A program made the translations under genes and the position numbers. Of a stretch of 64,000 nt of DNA, positions 47,501 through 53,900 are shown piece after piece (positions within the stretch are counted from its first letter, which is position 1; each line of letters begins with the position of its first letter). A model generated the notes under the pieces. The model had not been told where the DNA came from. It did no database searches and worked only from the letters and a program-made list of their open reading frames with translations. The DNA comes from Nageia nagi (lineage: Eukaryota; Pinophyta): the NCBI GenBank assembly GCA_050084985.1, contig JBITNC010000002.1, positions 11,780,001-11,844,000 of the forward strand, read 5' to 3'.

Positions 47501-47766
47501 CGGGTAATTGCTATACGCTCTGCTGCGATTGTTACCGTACTCCGATCTCTGTCCTACTACGAATCTCCTCTGCAGAAATCCAACTCGATTTAGTTCAAAA
47601 CTAAAACTAAAACTTCAGGAATTCAAAAATCGGGAATTGAAGCAGCAGTGGGGAAGCACTAAACTGAGGTTGAGCGGCCCAGAGAGATCCTTCGTGTGGG
47701 AAACTGCATTGATGAAATGGTTGTGGATGAGGAATCGAAGAGTGTGAGGCGCAATCTGTGAGCCAT
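8426..47766 (-). CDS. CCR4-6: CCR4 homolog 6-like poly(A) ribonuclease, 15-exon gene
   Basis: The CCR4/EEP family removes mRNA poly(A) tails in the cytoplasm, often with the NOT complex. Exons in transcript order: 47766-47665 (putative), 47569-47128, 39236-39070, 38827-38762, 38353-38301, 26069-25988, 16254-16171, 15637-15545, 15373-15341, 15152-15070, 14990-14306, 14237-13605, 10644-10559, 8957-8879, 8503-8426. They join in phase to about 921 residues. Seen motifs: SYNILADYLA (Asn about 190), LQ|EVDKF (Glu 238), DGCAIFW, HEESIEYSKLGLRDNVAQ, CNIHVFFNPKRGEVKLGQ, GDFNSTPK (Asp 357, Asn 359), GTVDYI and WGSDHLAL (His 902). A long acidic, Ser-rich insert at about 390-800 separates the two halves of the catalytic domain. 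As I recall, Arabidopsis CCR4-6 is about 750 residues with a similar insert. Odd points: a GC donor, a 68-nt inferred intron, and an out-of-frame exon 14. The family call is firm; the CCR4-6 sub-call is inference. Confidence 0.88.
8879..8957 (-). CDS. CCR4-6-like exon 14, conserved peptide out of frame
   Basis: Intact acceptor (AACAG) and donor (AAG|GTATAT) bound 79 nt. In the spliced frame the exon is open but reads TGC GTA CAG AGG..., unlike the family. In another frame it reads RTEGLKR-stop-VLDTLQIHILQRTRGF, clearly the family's RSEGL...VLDTLP...QRTRGFP block, lacking the G that completes Trp and with a base lost near the end. The length modulo 3 still returns exon 15 to frame. It is either a decayed or mis-assembled exon, or a real divergent segment. 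Confidence 0.65.
8958..10558 (-). other. CCR4-6-like intron 13 (1.6 kb)
   Basis: Between exons 13 and 14. AT-rich, without recognisable transposon or coding remnant. Short open frames at 9551-9947 look like chance. I searched it for a better copy of the out-of-frame exon 14 and saw none. Confidence 0.7.
10559..10644 (-). CDS. CCR4-6-like exon 13
   Basis: This 86-nt exon encodes DYAGTKRPDGEPLVTSYHRR then FMGTVDYI, the conserved EEP block before the C-terminal strand. Donor ATCTG|GTGAGA leaves TG, which needs a following G for the invariant Trp of GTVDYIW. The acceptor is TTGCAG. Confidence 0.9.
11370..12455 (-). mobile_element. Fragment of an LTR retroelement leader with tRNA-iMet primer-binding site
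   Basis: On the minus strand TTGGTATCAGAGCC (about 12448-12435) is a textbook primer-binding site for the 3' end of initiator-Met tRNA. It is preceded by ATATGTATCA, which could be an LTR end. Downstream on the same strand, to about 11370, the DNA is GC-richer than the surrounding intron. It has partly open minus-strand frames (for example IFVLDNQGHGFFDNLLGHIL about 12080-12020) and a repeated phrase AAATCTGGACATTTGGC. No gag or pol domain was recognised. It may be a non-autonomous (TRIM/LARD-like) element. LTR limits were not found. It lies in intron 12 in the sense orientation of the gene. Confidence 0.5.
12456..13604. other. Rest of CCR4-6-like intron 12
   Basis: The part next to the primer-binding site (12456 to perhaps 12720) may include the LTR of that element. 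The rest is AT-rich and shows nothing recognisable. Confidence 0.4.
13605..14990 (-). CDS. CCR4-6-like exons 11 and 12, acidic insert plus start of second EEP half
   Basis: Exon 11 starts at 14990 after TTGCAG and encodes RDVSELARLAGTILQSAIGN, then a long Glu/Ser/Thr-rich tract. Its frame stops at 14171. A second frame opens only below 14265 and carries the conserved YDPYSWSPMEVEAATGNAD ... LRSTYTEVE. The best bridge is a 68-nt intron at 14305-14238, donor GGT|GTATAT, acceptor CTGTTGTTGGCAG, phase 0 on both sides. A one-base indel is the alternative. The second part ends GTTGAG|GTAGGG at 13605. The insert (about residues 390-800) has no recognised domain. Confidence 0.85.
15070..15637 (-). 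CDS. CCR4-6-like exons 8, 9 and 10
   Basis: Exon 8 (15637-15545) encodes VRVLLERAHAVSKAW and PVVICGDFNSTPK, with the catalytic Asp and Asn of GDFN. Exon 9 (15373-15341, 33 nt) encodes SPLYDFVSKSE. Exon 10 (15152-15070, 83 nt) encodes LDISGLARNQISGQPGSQPN and enters the variable insert. All borders are GT-AG and all phases agree. Confidence 0.9.
16171..16254 (-). CDS. CCR4-6-like exon 7
   Basis: This 84-nt exon encodes 28 codons, IPGTMNRVVVCNIHV then FFNPKRGEVKLGQ. Of two nearby AG acceptors (TTTGCAG and GGTCAG), only GGTCAG keeps the phase-0 frame from exon 6. The NIHV-FNPKRG block is typical of plant CCR4 homologs 5 and 6. Confidence 0.9.
17100..18350 (+). repeat. LTR-like interspersed repeat, copy 1 (about 1.2 kb)
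   Basis: Shares ordered blocks with the DNA at 63.06-64.0 kb: ACTGTGAGCCCCAAGTGGGA, then TTATGGGAAT-like, then repeated CCCCCACGTTGGC phrases, then GTATAAATAGACATGAGG (TATA-like, 17590), then ACAAGTCTTAGCA...TAAGCAA, then AGTGGAGAGGATTCAG and TAGTTGGCTCCTTGGAGG. A promoter-like box inside a dispersed repeat fits a solo LTR, but termini and target duplication were not identified. It lies in intron 6 of the CCR4-like gene. Confidence 0.6.
17400..17550. repeat. Degenerate tandem repeat of ACCCCCACGTTGGCA phrases
   Basis: About five imperfect units (ACCCCCATGTTGGCACG, ACCCCCACGTCAACTT, ACCCCCACGTTGGCAAA, ACCCCCACATTGGCATG, ACCCCAACGTTGGATT) spaced 25-40 bp. The same motif recurs at about 63370-63550 in the second copy, so it belongs to the repeat family. 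Confidence 0.7.
18351..19213. other. AT-rich intron sequence, nothing recognised
   Basis: Part of CCR4-6-like intron 6 between an LTR-like repeat and a coding relic. No ORF, RNA or repeat structure was seen. Confidence 0.5.
19214..19641 (-). pseudogene. Unrecognised coding remnant with a frameshift
   Basis: Two overlapping minus-strand frames combine into about 140 residues: a basic start (SSRTKFSKLKAKKPQKQ, then QMERLLR) and, after a one-base shift near 19540, GYQLEFDEREQLDFHEAKFK then GRFTFIGVTHLGNVHLVQTI and FFDLFYEVARQCMWDKRY. Composition and length of the shifted frame look like real protein, not repeat. It weakly recalls helical-repeat proteins such as the MIF4G family, but I cannot assign it. 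It lies in sense orientation inside intron 6 of the CCR4-like gene and may be a retrocopy fragment or part of an unknown element. Confidence 0.4.
19642..21090. other. Intron sequence without recognised gene
   Basis: Mostly unique-looking AT-rich DNA. Short open frames (20205-20606, 20734-21021) have no recognisable motif and are T/F- or K/N-rich, as expected by chance. Confidence 0.4.
21101..21225. repeat. Minisatellite of TGCTCAAAT(A/T)TGG units
   Basis: Phrases TGCTCAAATTTGGTGTTCAA and ATGCTCAAATATGG alternate for about 125 bp, with two near-perfect 35-bp copies and degenerate GGTGCTC phrases to the right. It makes a repetitive short plus-strand frame of no coding significance. Confidence 0.8.
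21640..22520. repeat. Degenerate tandem array, about 180-200 bp units
   Basis: The succession GGTTTGATGTCATCAAACCA, CCTGCCTAGATTTTTGGGT, CTTGCTCAAAATCAAAA, CCATGCATCCATATG and TTTTGTCAAAATCAACTT recurs at about 21650, 21830, 22000 (partial) and 22320-22500. An AT-rich stretch (22075-22235), related to 47943-48110, interrupts the array. No coding function was seen. Confidence 0.6.
23466..23830. repeat. Recent tandem duplication of about 180 bp
   Basis: The segment beginning CTACTCAAAAACCATGCACC and ending GATGC occurs twice in direct succession (about 23466-23645 and 23646-23830) with only around ten differences. It is far more alike than the other units of the array. Confidence 0.8.
25022..25095. 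repeat. 35-bp direct duplication
   Basis: AAATTTCCTCCAGAATGAGC followed by AAGAATGATCCC occurs twice back to back. Confidence 0.85.
25988..26069 (-). CDS. CCR4-6-like exon 6
   Basis: This 82-nt exon encodes FELIHEESIEYSKLG and LRDNVAQICVLQ (residues 277-304). Its first base completes the Arg codon left by exon 5 across a 12.2-kb intron. It ends CTGCAG|GTATAA in phase 0. The sequence matches the HEES...GLRDNVAQ block of CCR4 homologs. Confidence 0.9.
26213..26330. repeat. Short tandem duplications in intron 5
   Basis: TGATGATACGCTAAAACTAA occurs twice and AACTAA(C/T)TTCCTTATTGAT twice within 120 bp. Confidence 0.8.
27042..27521 (+). repeat. 5' LTR of Copia element C (480 bp)
   Basis: Starts TGTTAGAATTTGTAATG and ends TCTAATTCCTTCA. 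A CTATAAATAGAAGG box at about 27269 is a likely promoter. The first bases match the LTR of element B. Confidence 0.95.
27524..27537 (+). other. Primer-binding site of element C
   Basis: TTGGTATCTAGAGC follows the 5' LTR by one or two bases. It resembles the canonical iMet site TGGTATCAGAGC with one extra base. Confidence 0.75.
27539..27650. repeat. 56-bp tandem duplication in the leader of element C
   Basis: GGTGTGGAAGCTCTTCTTCT ... TTCTTCATTCC is repeated once with one or two changes (27539-27594 and 27595-27650). Confidence 0.9.
27651..31061 (+). other. Long non-coding leader of element C with a GC-rich island
   Basis: About 3.4 kb separates the LTR region from gag. It is AT-rich except 28490-29370, a C/T-rich, GC-rich island with CTCCTCCCTC phrases and a CGCGCGCGCG run. 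A 201-codon minus-strand open frame there is low in complexity (Glu/Gly/Arg-rich) and resembles no family. The last part (30420-31060) matches the leader of element B (GATACCACATGTCCGCACGT and flanks), so the leader is inherited. The island could be captured host DNA. Confidence 0.6.
31116..35011 (+). pseudogene. Copia gag-pol polyprotein of element C, one stop and one frameshift
   Basis: Open from 31062; the Met at 31116 (MVETFIPKHILDG) matches the gag start of element B. In order: gag (UBN2-like) to about residue 270; zinc knuckle CNFCGIFGHKEYDC; protease DWIVDSGCTNHM; integrase with HQRLGHLN...CERC, HSDLMGPF, RSDNRGEY (usually DNGGEY) and QQNGVAERTNRTIMEMAR; RT with YKARLVAKGFA, QLDVKSAFLN and YVDDLL; RNase H with TTEAEYRAMS and a C-terminus to TKPLPEAQFSKLRDSLG. 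Breaks: TAG at 33681 in place of a Gln codon, and a one-base loss near 34700 (TQE|LFG). About 1300 residues otherwise, normal for Copia. Confidence 0.95.
35069..35497. repeat. Eight tandem units (about 50-65 bp) between pol and the 3' LTR of element C
   Basis: Each unit starts ATACCTCCGTGGTAAGTTTG and continues CTCTGCGTGACAAACTTG, at about 35069, 35141, 35190, 35240, 35291, 35340, 35404 and 35453. Units differ by a few bases. The matching part of element B (6600-6900) lacks this array. Confidence 0.95.
35978..36457 (+). repeat. 3' LTR of Copia element C (480 bp)
   Basis: Preceded by the purine tract ATTAAGGGAGAG. Same length as the 5' LTR with about nine substitutions and no indel seen. It ends CCTTCA, then target duplication CTGTT. 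Confidence 0.95.
36463..37740. other. Intron 5 sequence right of element C, nothing recognised
   Basis: AT-rich. Two neighbouring copies of 'atattctttgtgaatt(c/t)(c/g)aacattctc' at 37250-37330 form a small direct repeat. No coding or RNA signal. Confidence 0.5.
37742..37870 (+). mobile_element. Candidate tRNA-derived SINE
   Basis: GGTTCAAATCT at 37796-37806 is a near-canonical RNA polymerase III B box. About 40 bp upstream TTGGCCAGTAAAGCG is a passable A box, so the 5' part resembles a tRNA head. A body of about 60 bp follows. No target duplication was defined, so the limits are approximate. Confidence 0.4.
37925..38002 (-). mobile_element. Second tRNA-like segment, opposite strand
   Basis: On the minus strand CCACTGGTGGAATTGGTAAC is A-box-like, as in the 5' arm of several tRNAs. 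GGAATGAATCTC about 40 bp on is a degenerate B box. A (TA)n run lies beside it at 38001. It could be a SINE relic, or half of a composite with the plus-strand segment at 37742. Confidence 0.3.
38301..38827 (-). CDS. CCR4-6-like exons 4 and 5
   Basis: Exon 4 (38827-38762, 66 nt) encodes EVDKFHELQEELKQRGYGG... and begins with the catalytic Glu. Exon 5 (38353-38301, 53 nt) encodes ERTGVARDGCAIFWRRS and ends in phase 2. The family's RTG...DGCAIFW block is complete. The 408-nt intron between them shows no other feature. Both exons have GT-AG borders. Confidence 0.9.
39070..39236 (-). CDS. CCR4-6-like exon 3, start of EEP domain, GC donor
   Basis: Encodes ERFIILSYNILADYLARDH through DIMCLQ (residues 182-237), the first EEP block with the metal-site Asn. 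The acceptor is TTGCAG. The donor is CTGCAG|GCATGC, so the following 242-nt intron is GC-AG. The next exon begins with GAG, the catalytic Glu of LQEVD, which fixes the junction. Confidence 0.9.
39501..40200. repeat. Pair of related direct repeats of about 135 bp
   Basis: The copies at 39501-39636 and 40068-40200 share AGGATTGCAAA, ATCCTTCAAGAA, AGAACCCC, AAGGCCACAAA(C/T)GGCCT and AAGAAAGAGG in order. They lie in CCR4-6-like intron 2 next to exon 3. Identity unknown; probably two fragments of one dispersed repeat. Confidence 0.6.
40262..41369. other. Intron 2 stretch with GATTAATCG and AGATCTG phrases, no gene
   Basis: Repeated GATTAATCG(T)-type words near 40270-40410 and many AGATCTG words at 40600-41130 suggest repeat-derived DNA, possibly the outer part of the hAT element that follows. 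No terminal inverted repeat was proven. Confidence 0.35.
41370..41452. repeat. 31-bp tandem repeat, about 2.7 units
   Basis: AGGGTTTTCGTCCCAAAGCT with CCCCAAAAATA occurs at 41370, 41401 and partly 41432. Confidence 0.9.
42028..45690 (+). pseudogene. Decayed hAT-family transposase (BED finger, DUF659-like, C-terminal dimerisation region)
   Basis: hAT transposases move DNA elements by cut-and-paste. Pieces in order: a BED-type finger at about 42040-42215 (RDPIWIHCKETS, then ICNYCEETVTGGTFKMK); a DUF659-like block at about 42690-42830 (SILTDGWIDIRGINLLNFLV, then FLKSVDASGNIK); 42955-43190 (TPYAAHVINLLIEDIEKFSW, YIYNHSWVLNLMR); 43290-43480 (QMFKYDMWLESKFAHEPKGK); 43580-43860 (KPLVKVLCLMDLDKPSMG); and the dimerisation region at 45378-45600 (CSAFECEQNWSTFKNIHSKK, NRLTQERLNDLVFVHYNLRL). 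It is broken by stops, frameshifts, likely introns and the repeat at 43915-45078. It lies in CCR4-6-like intron 2, antisense to the gene. Confidence 0.8.
43915..45078 (-). mobile_element. Solo-LTR-like repeat, copy 1 (about 1.16 kb), inserted in the hAT relic
   Basis: Starts TGTAATATTC and ends GGAATATTACA, so it has TG...CA ends with a short inverted repeat. An inverted, diverged copy lies at 52822-53963. Shared blocks include CACTCCTAATTGACAATTAG, AGACCTTCCTA and the GAGGCATCCAACATCATAG region. On the minus strand CTATATAAGGGAGATGAG (about 44644) is promoter-like. No clean target duplication was seen. Confidence 0.65.
45719..46062. repeat. 46-bp direct repeat pair
   Basis: GGCTTGAAAGA-AGCTACCTTGGTCATAAAAC-type sequence at 45719-45765 recurs at 46018-46062. 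It lies just right of the hAT relic; significance unknown. Confidence 0.7.
46063..47127. other. Remainder of CCR4-6-like intron 2, nothing recognised
   Basis: AT-rich DNA up to the donor of exon 2 at 47127. No coding, RNA or repeat structure was recognised. Confidence 0.5.
47128..47569 (-). CDS. CCR4-6-like exon 2, N-terminal Arg/Gly/Asn/Pro-rich region
   Basis: This exon encodes about 147 residues (protein positions 35-182) of low-complexity sequence: GYGQRGRRPYYRGNNNTYP, then an STGTGTGQRQFDRPMR stretch, then HWQYALRQPPSQN. Such RGG/Pro-rich N-termini precede the catalytic domain in the plant CCR4-6 group. The donor is AATG|GTATGC, phase 1. It joins exon 3 across 7.9 kb to give QNERFIILSYN, and this exact continuation is the reason for the call. 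A 129-residue open frame in another phase of the same strand is a shadow. Confidence 0.8.
47665..47766 (-). CDS. CCR4-6-like exon 1 (putative, with start codon)
   Basis: The downstream exon has a TGA 5' of its coding part and no Met for about 120 residues, so the start was sought upstream. An ATG at 47766 opens 34 codons (MAHRLRLTLFDSSS...). They end in front of GTTTAG, a weak donor. A 95-nt intron would end at CTGCAG (47570) and join in phase 0 to exon 2, which begins RRFVVGQRSEYG. The peptide is rich in Arg and Ser with one acidic residue, which resembles an organelle transit peptide or simply a low-complexity N-terminus. The alternative is a start at an internal Met late in exon 2. Confidence 0.45.
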
Positions 47767-47870
47767 TCGGGTTTTAACTGCGTTATGTAAGGTAAGAATG
47801 TTCATATTTATGTAGGCTCCATCTCACAAAGGAAGACGCCTTGCAAAGTTTGGGATAGGTAAAACGGAAT

Positions 47871-47877
47871 TTATATA
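47871..47877 (-). promoter_or_regulatory. Candidate TATA box of the CCR4-6-like gene
   Basis: The minus strand reads AAAATATATAAATTCC about 105 nt upstream of the proposed ATG (47766), a plausible core-promoter spacing. It sits in AT-rich sequence where chance TATA matches are common, so support is positional only. Confidence 0.35.
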
Positions 47878-47899
47878 TTTTCTTTGAAATATAAAAAAT

Positions 47900-50800
47900 A
47901 GTATAATTAGCTTTGACACAATTTTTTTATATATCAAAAAATGTTAAGAGATATTATTTTGGAGTTTATCTCTTATTCGAATTATTTGTAATTTTTTATT
48001 CGATTTATTTAATGTGAAAATTATTTTTATGTGAATTATTTTTGTTATTTTTGGAGTAATTGGATTTGTTTTCTTGTGATTGTTTTGATAAGAGTATTTT
48101 GATATCTTGATTATCATCTTAGTGTTTATTACATATAAGGTATTTTGTTTACATGATTGCATGCATGAAACGTAAAAGGTCGATCAAATCAAATGAACAA
48201 ACAATTTCTATTGTCAAACAAACACCATTGTCAACATTGGTATAATGTTCCATTGTGGGTGTAATACAATAATAATTATCTAACAAATGCTTAACAATTA
48301 CAATATGCTTAAAAGCATTTATAATCTTTTCAGAAAATCCATTTTATGCACATCTTACAATCATTACAGTCCATGAAATCGTGTTGCATCATACTAGTCT
48401 TTTCAAAAAATCCATTTTGTGCAGACCATATGATCATTGTAGTCCATGAAATTGTACTTGCATCATTTATCTTGTCAAATAATTCTAAGTCCTTGTGTAT
48501 TTAAATTAACCATTACAACATTTAACATCTTTTTAGATTGAATATACTTCCATACTACCTTATTTCTCAATGTTGATATGTGCTCATTTGGGAAATCTAC
48601 TATTAATCTTCCAAAATACGAAGAGAAAAAACAACAACATAACCTTGTTGTAACCTTCTCTTTGGTACAAGAAAACCTCACTATGAACTCTCAATCTCTC
48701 TCTCCAAACCTACGTAAACTATTACATCCAATTCCCATTACAATCTACTATTGCAATACCACTTCCAATCACTATGACAATAATACAATAATTACAATAA
48801 ACCTTGATAATAACCTATTACAATCATCAAGAATGTAATTCCCATCCTTTGGATCTCCCATCCATTCACTCTTTCATAATCTTTTCACAACATACACCTT
48901 TTTTCACTCTCTACAAGCTCCAATCCAACCCCATGGATTTATAGGAGAGTTACCATCCCAAAACACCCCTTTTGGAGTTACAAAACCATGCAAAATCGAT
49001 CATGCAATATGTAACTCCCATCTCGCAAATTTAGACATGAAGAATGGTTTGATCAAAAGTGTCCCTTTGAAATTCATAATTGGAGTCCTAAAAAAATAGT
49101 CAACTTGCAAAGTTCATAACTTTTGATTTATGGCTTTTTTTACATGTTCTTTATACTATTGGAAAAGTATTGATGTGTAGAATCTACATACTAAATTTTA
49201 GATCATTTGGATTAGTACAGGCCTTCCATTTTTTACCTGTAGTAAAACATATCCAACCAGGTTCCATATCCAACACTTAACTATCTTCTTAGTTTTTGCT
49301 TTTGCATGATTTCAGATACATAACATCGTCCATCTCCTCAATTGCATGCATGTAAATAAATTTCTCCTTTAAAAAAAAAAAATCACATTATTTTATACAT
49401 GCATGATCATGCTTGTCCTATTATCAATGTATGCAAAAATTCATTAGTTTAGTTCCTCATTCATTTTAATCGAAATCTTATTTTATCTTTCACTTTGTTT
49501 TATTTAATACATGCATAAGTTTTCTTGTCTATTTCTTACAAAAGTGAAATCTTCTTTTTCTCTCATGACTTTTAAGACTTGTGTATTCTACATTTATCAA
49601 ATGATGCAACTACGACTATCTTGTGTCTGACCTTGAAGATCCAAAACTACTTAGCCAACTTTTCCTTCTTTCACTCTTGGAAGTAAGGAATTTGATACAA
49701 TGCTCTTCCCACCTTGCGCATGAACCTAATGCCTTGGCCACTTTTTCTTTCTTTTTGCACATTTTCATGGCCTAATTAAATGATGTGAAAACTATGTTCC
49801 CCTTCTTTTGCTTTCACATGAAAAACTACTAATAAAGCATGCTCATCCTTGATCATGTAGTTGTGAACCACATTGTCACTATATATCATTCAACACAAAA
49901 ATGAATTAGAAAAAAAATTCTTCCTCTAAACTAAAAAAATTCTAAAGATTTTGTTTAGCTCCCCTGATGCTCCATCATTAATACACTTCATTTAATCTCC
50001 ACATAATATTTGAAATATTTTATTACGATTAATATATTATGATATTCTTAGTATACCATTATAAACAAAAATGACAATATGAAAGTGGACTTTGTAAAAT
50101 AAAACTTTCAATTTTCACCTTTTCGTAGAATCAAATGCAATAGACTTTTAAAAATAATTGTTTCATGTTGAATTCTACTACTCATGTTTTTTCCCAAACA
50201 TATTCCCATATAATAGCCAATTCAATTTGATGTTGAAACACTAACGTAATATTATTCTTGAATTTATCTTTGACTTAGTTCTAAAAATAATAATAATAAT
50301 ATATGGATTTATGAATTCACATAATGAAATTTTGAAAAAGGAAATCCTCAAATTTAGCAAGTCTAATAATGTTGCTTCAATCTATAATATTTGGAGTACA
50401 TCTTAAAATCTGATTTTAAATCGATCTTAAACTATTTTTGCAAAATAATAGTCTTTAATACCTTAGTAAGACTCTATGTATATGTTCCATCTAGATTTTA
50501 AAGCACCCAACATTGTAATACACTTTTTATTTTGCGTATATTCAATACAATGATTCAACCTAATGCACACCTTTTTGTCTAATAGATATTTTGTATCACA
50601 TATTATTTTGTTAATACAAACAACCATTACTATATGCATATTCTCCAAGCTAATTCAACCTTGAAATATATTCTTTATAAATAATCCAATATTTCAAATT
50701 TCCTAAAATATAAGTAAATGATAGTCAATGAGTATCTAAATTTGTCCAATAACACTCCATTACTCTAATGATAAAATATTTGCACCATTTGCAAGTTTGA

Positions 50801-50900
50801 ATCTCCTTGCCACATTGTCTTAGAATAGAACAAGTTAAATTCCTCGCATTTATTGTAAACCCACTTCTAAGGCTTTCCCCTATCTTCAAGCATTTTTCTT
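47900..50900. other. AT-rich intergenic stretch upstream of the CCR4-like gene
   Basis: No gene recognised. 47943-48110 resembles 22075-22235 (blocks TCTTATT(C/T)GAATTATT, ATTTTTATG(T/C)(G/A)AATTATTT, GAGTAATTGAATTTGTT), so it is a dispersed repeat. A 75-bp tandem duplication lies at 48328-48470. Short open frames here are chance. Confidence 0.5.
48328..48470. repeat. 75-bp imperfect tandem duplication
   Basis: CTTTTCA(G/A)AAAATCCATTTT followed by ATCATT-AGTCCATGAAAT and TGCATCAT occurs twice in succession. Confidence 0.8.
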
Positions 50901-50904
50901 TTAA

Positions 50905-53900
50905 ATGGCTACCAACCCTAACGAACCAACAATTAATGTTAGTATCATGGGAGCACATGCATGTGTAAATAGTGTTAATCAAATGACCAAGAAAATATAT
51001 ATCGGAGGTAGTCTACAAGGCAATTCCTCCGCGCTTGTTATTCTTGTTCTTGAATATGACATTTATTGTAATTATTTAGAAAATTACACCTTAGTAGGTT
51101 ATTTTCCAGGTAGAATTCCCCCATAATATATGCTCAAGGCTTGGTTCAATTCTGCCTTGGCCCCTCATGTTATCTAGTTGGAAGCCATCCAAAACCTTAT
51201 AAAAGGTTTTCTCATGTTTCATTTCACCAAGTTAAAACAAGTTCAAGCTATTTACGAGCATGGACCATGGTATGTCCATAACTCGTTACTTGGTTTCACC
51301 TCATAACATGATTTTATCATTTATAAGGAACACATCAAATGAGTCCCAGTTTAGGTTGAATTTCGTGGACTTTTGTTGCACTTATGTCTTTACCTCATCC
51401 ATATTGTGACATCTCTTGGTGTCGTTTTTGTTAAGCCAAAAACAAATCGGAGCTTGTCCTCAAAAGAGGGTTTGTATGGCCAATGATCTTGAGGAAAATA
51501 TTAAAATTCAAATTGGCTCCTTGTCCATCATCCAAAGGGTTTCATATCTAAATCTACCAAACATATGCTAAAAATTCTAATATTTTGAGCATAATATCAA
51601 AGACTACCTATTGGCTACTTAAAGAGCTAAAAGCAATCACAAGTGCACTAACGATTCCTCCTCTCATCCTTTTTACGATGGTTTGACTATTATGACCAAC
51701 TAAAAAAATATTTGTAGTAATGGGGTTTTTAGTGCAACCCCTTTTACGGTGCAAACCAAAACACCCACTCAAATGGCTAACTCAATACCCAAGTAGGATA
51801 AGAAGGGGAAAGAGATTTCTCAATCAATGCTCATTGATAACAAGTCTAAAGTCAACCAAACCTCATTATATTAGAACCCCTAAAGTTGCTAGTGTTATCA
51901 CCACCTAGGCCATCACACAATGAATTCTCCTTTTTAATCTCCTCCCTCAAGTGTTGGGTGCTCGTGCAACCTGGTTCAACAAGAGGAAGTAGGGGAGTTT
52001 ATTTCAAAAAAAGAAACAACAATTCAAACTAATTTTAAAGTTGGGTACAATTGAGTCAATTCAGATACAAAAAAACTATGGAGTTCTAGATTATCTCGAT
52101 GGTGAGGAAATGCCTCTCGATTAACCCCTTCCATGAATTTTCTCTCATGAATGAATGATGTCTTTTAACATCCTTTGAACCCAATGGTTTGTAGGACCTA
52201 TAAAAAAATTTCCAAAGATAATTTTATATTATTTATATACTAAATGATTATTGCTAACAAAATTAAGATTCATAATAAAATTGCCTAGCTTTTTTTATTA
52301 TCTCAATTTAATGATTCATAGAATAACAAGGGTCTAACAGACTCTAAAAGGAAATATATCATGCAATAAGCTAGACAAAAGTTTTTTGATCTTGATATGT
52401 TATATTTATAAGAAGCAATTTTATTTTTTTTGCTTTTCATATATTAGTAAGCCATTTGGCCAAAAACACTTTTATAGTGATCACGATTCAAGTTGTGGCG
52501 AAGTCACCACCCTTGTCTTCGTTAAGTGGTGGCACATCTTATTTATCATTAATATGACCCTAATTGTAGAGCCTTATGGTTACTTTTCAATATTAATAAT
52601 CATTCATTCAGGGTCATTAATGTCCATGCATTCAATGATGCTCTTGAGTGATCTCTTCTCTAGTAATTGATCATGGGTACTCTACCCATCGCATGTTGGG
52701 AGATGTATAGAGATTTTAACATAATTAAATATGCATCACACAAAGTCGATAGCCTTCCTATGTGTTGGATAGTTGGCAAAAGGGTTGCTTAGCTCTATAT
52801 GCATAATAAATTAGGCTTTTTTGCAATATTCCAAAATTAAGGTGTTCCATTTCTATGTGCCAAATAAAGCGAGACACTCATCCTTATTGTAATTTTCTAA
52901 CAATTAGGAATATTTAATTATTTTGTAAAAAAATTAGTGTTAGTGGGACACAAAAATCATATTTCTACGCTATGATGTTGGATGCCTCATTCTTGGGTGC
53001 AAAAACTAGACATCGAGGACTCCAAAGATAGACATCACACCTCTCGGTATGCTATTTTAAGTAATTTAGGTATCTTTATTATTTTATTAGTAATCATGGG
53101 CCATATTTGTAATTTTACGATCTTCTTTACTCCTCAAAGGTGGACACCCAATATAGGAAGGTCTAATTGTCAATTAGGAGTGATTTACTGACTAGGTTGG
53201 GTTGGCCAACTACAAATTAGAAAAGGCGTCTCCACATGAGCATTATATAAGGGACATGAGCGCATGACTTGAAGACATATCCTGATATCTTTGAACCCCC
53301 TTTTGGAGCGCATGTTTCTCTCTCTCTCAAAGGATGAAAACCCATAAATCAGAAGGATGAAACCCATAAAGAGAAAGTCCATCTTGCAGACAAAAACCCT
53401 CAAGTTGGTACTTAGGCCCTAATGACTCATACATTCAAAAAATTAGCCTTGAATAGCTCTGGAGCCGTTCAAGTGAAGATCTACCCTGGTTGTCAAGCTT
53501 TGAAGGTGAAGTGTAGATCCTGGAATCCTATCCAAGCCCTAGAAGTGAGACATCAAGCTTGAGGAAGCAATTTGATCAATTTTGGAATCTTCATTATGGT
53601 GTCTACAGCTCCCTTGTGAGACATCACCTTATAGAGTTCATTTTGAGCTCCCAAAGTCATCATTATTGGTTCATTGGAAATTTATAAGATTATTGGTATT
53701 TATTACATATTTTTGTGTGTCATAATTACACCTCAATTTTGGAATATTAGACACTTGACTTATTTTGCCCTAATTTTCTAATTTTGAGCACTTACATTAT
53801 TCGTCCTATTTTTATGAGCATTTTGACATTTATTTGTGTTATTTACTATTCCACATTAACCTTGAGCATCGTTTGGTGATTAATCTAAGTTGGAGTAATA

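Noticed and set aside
47092-47593. 129-codon minus frame and 82-codon plus frame
   Set aside because: Shadows of the CCR4-6-like exon 2, whose correct frame splices exactly to the EEP domain.
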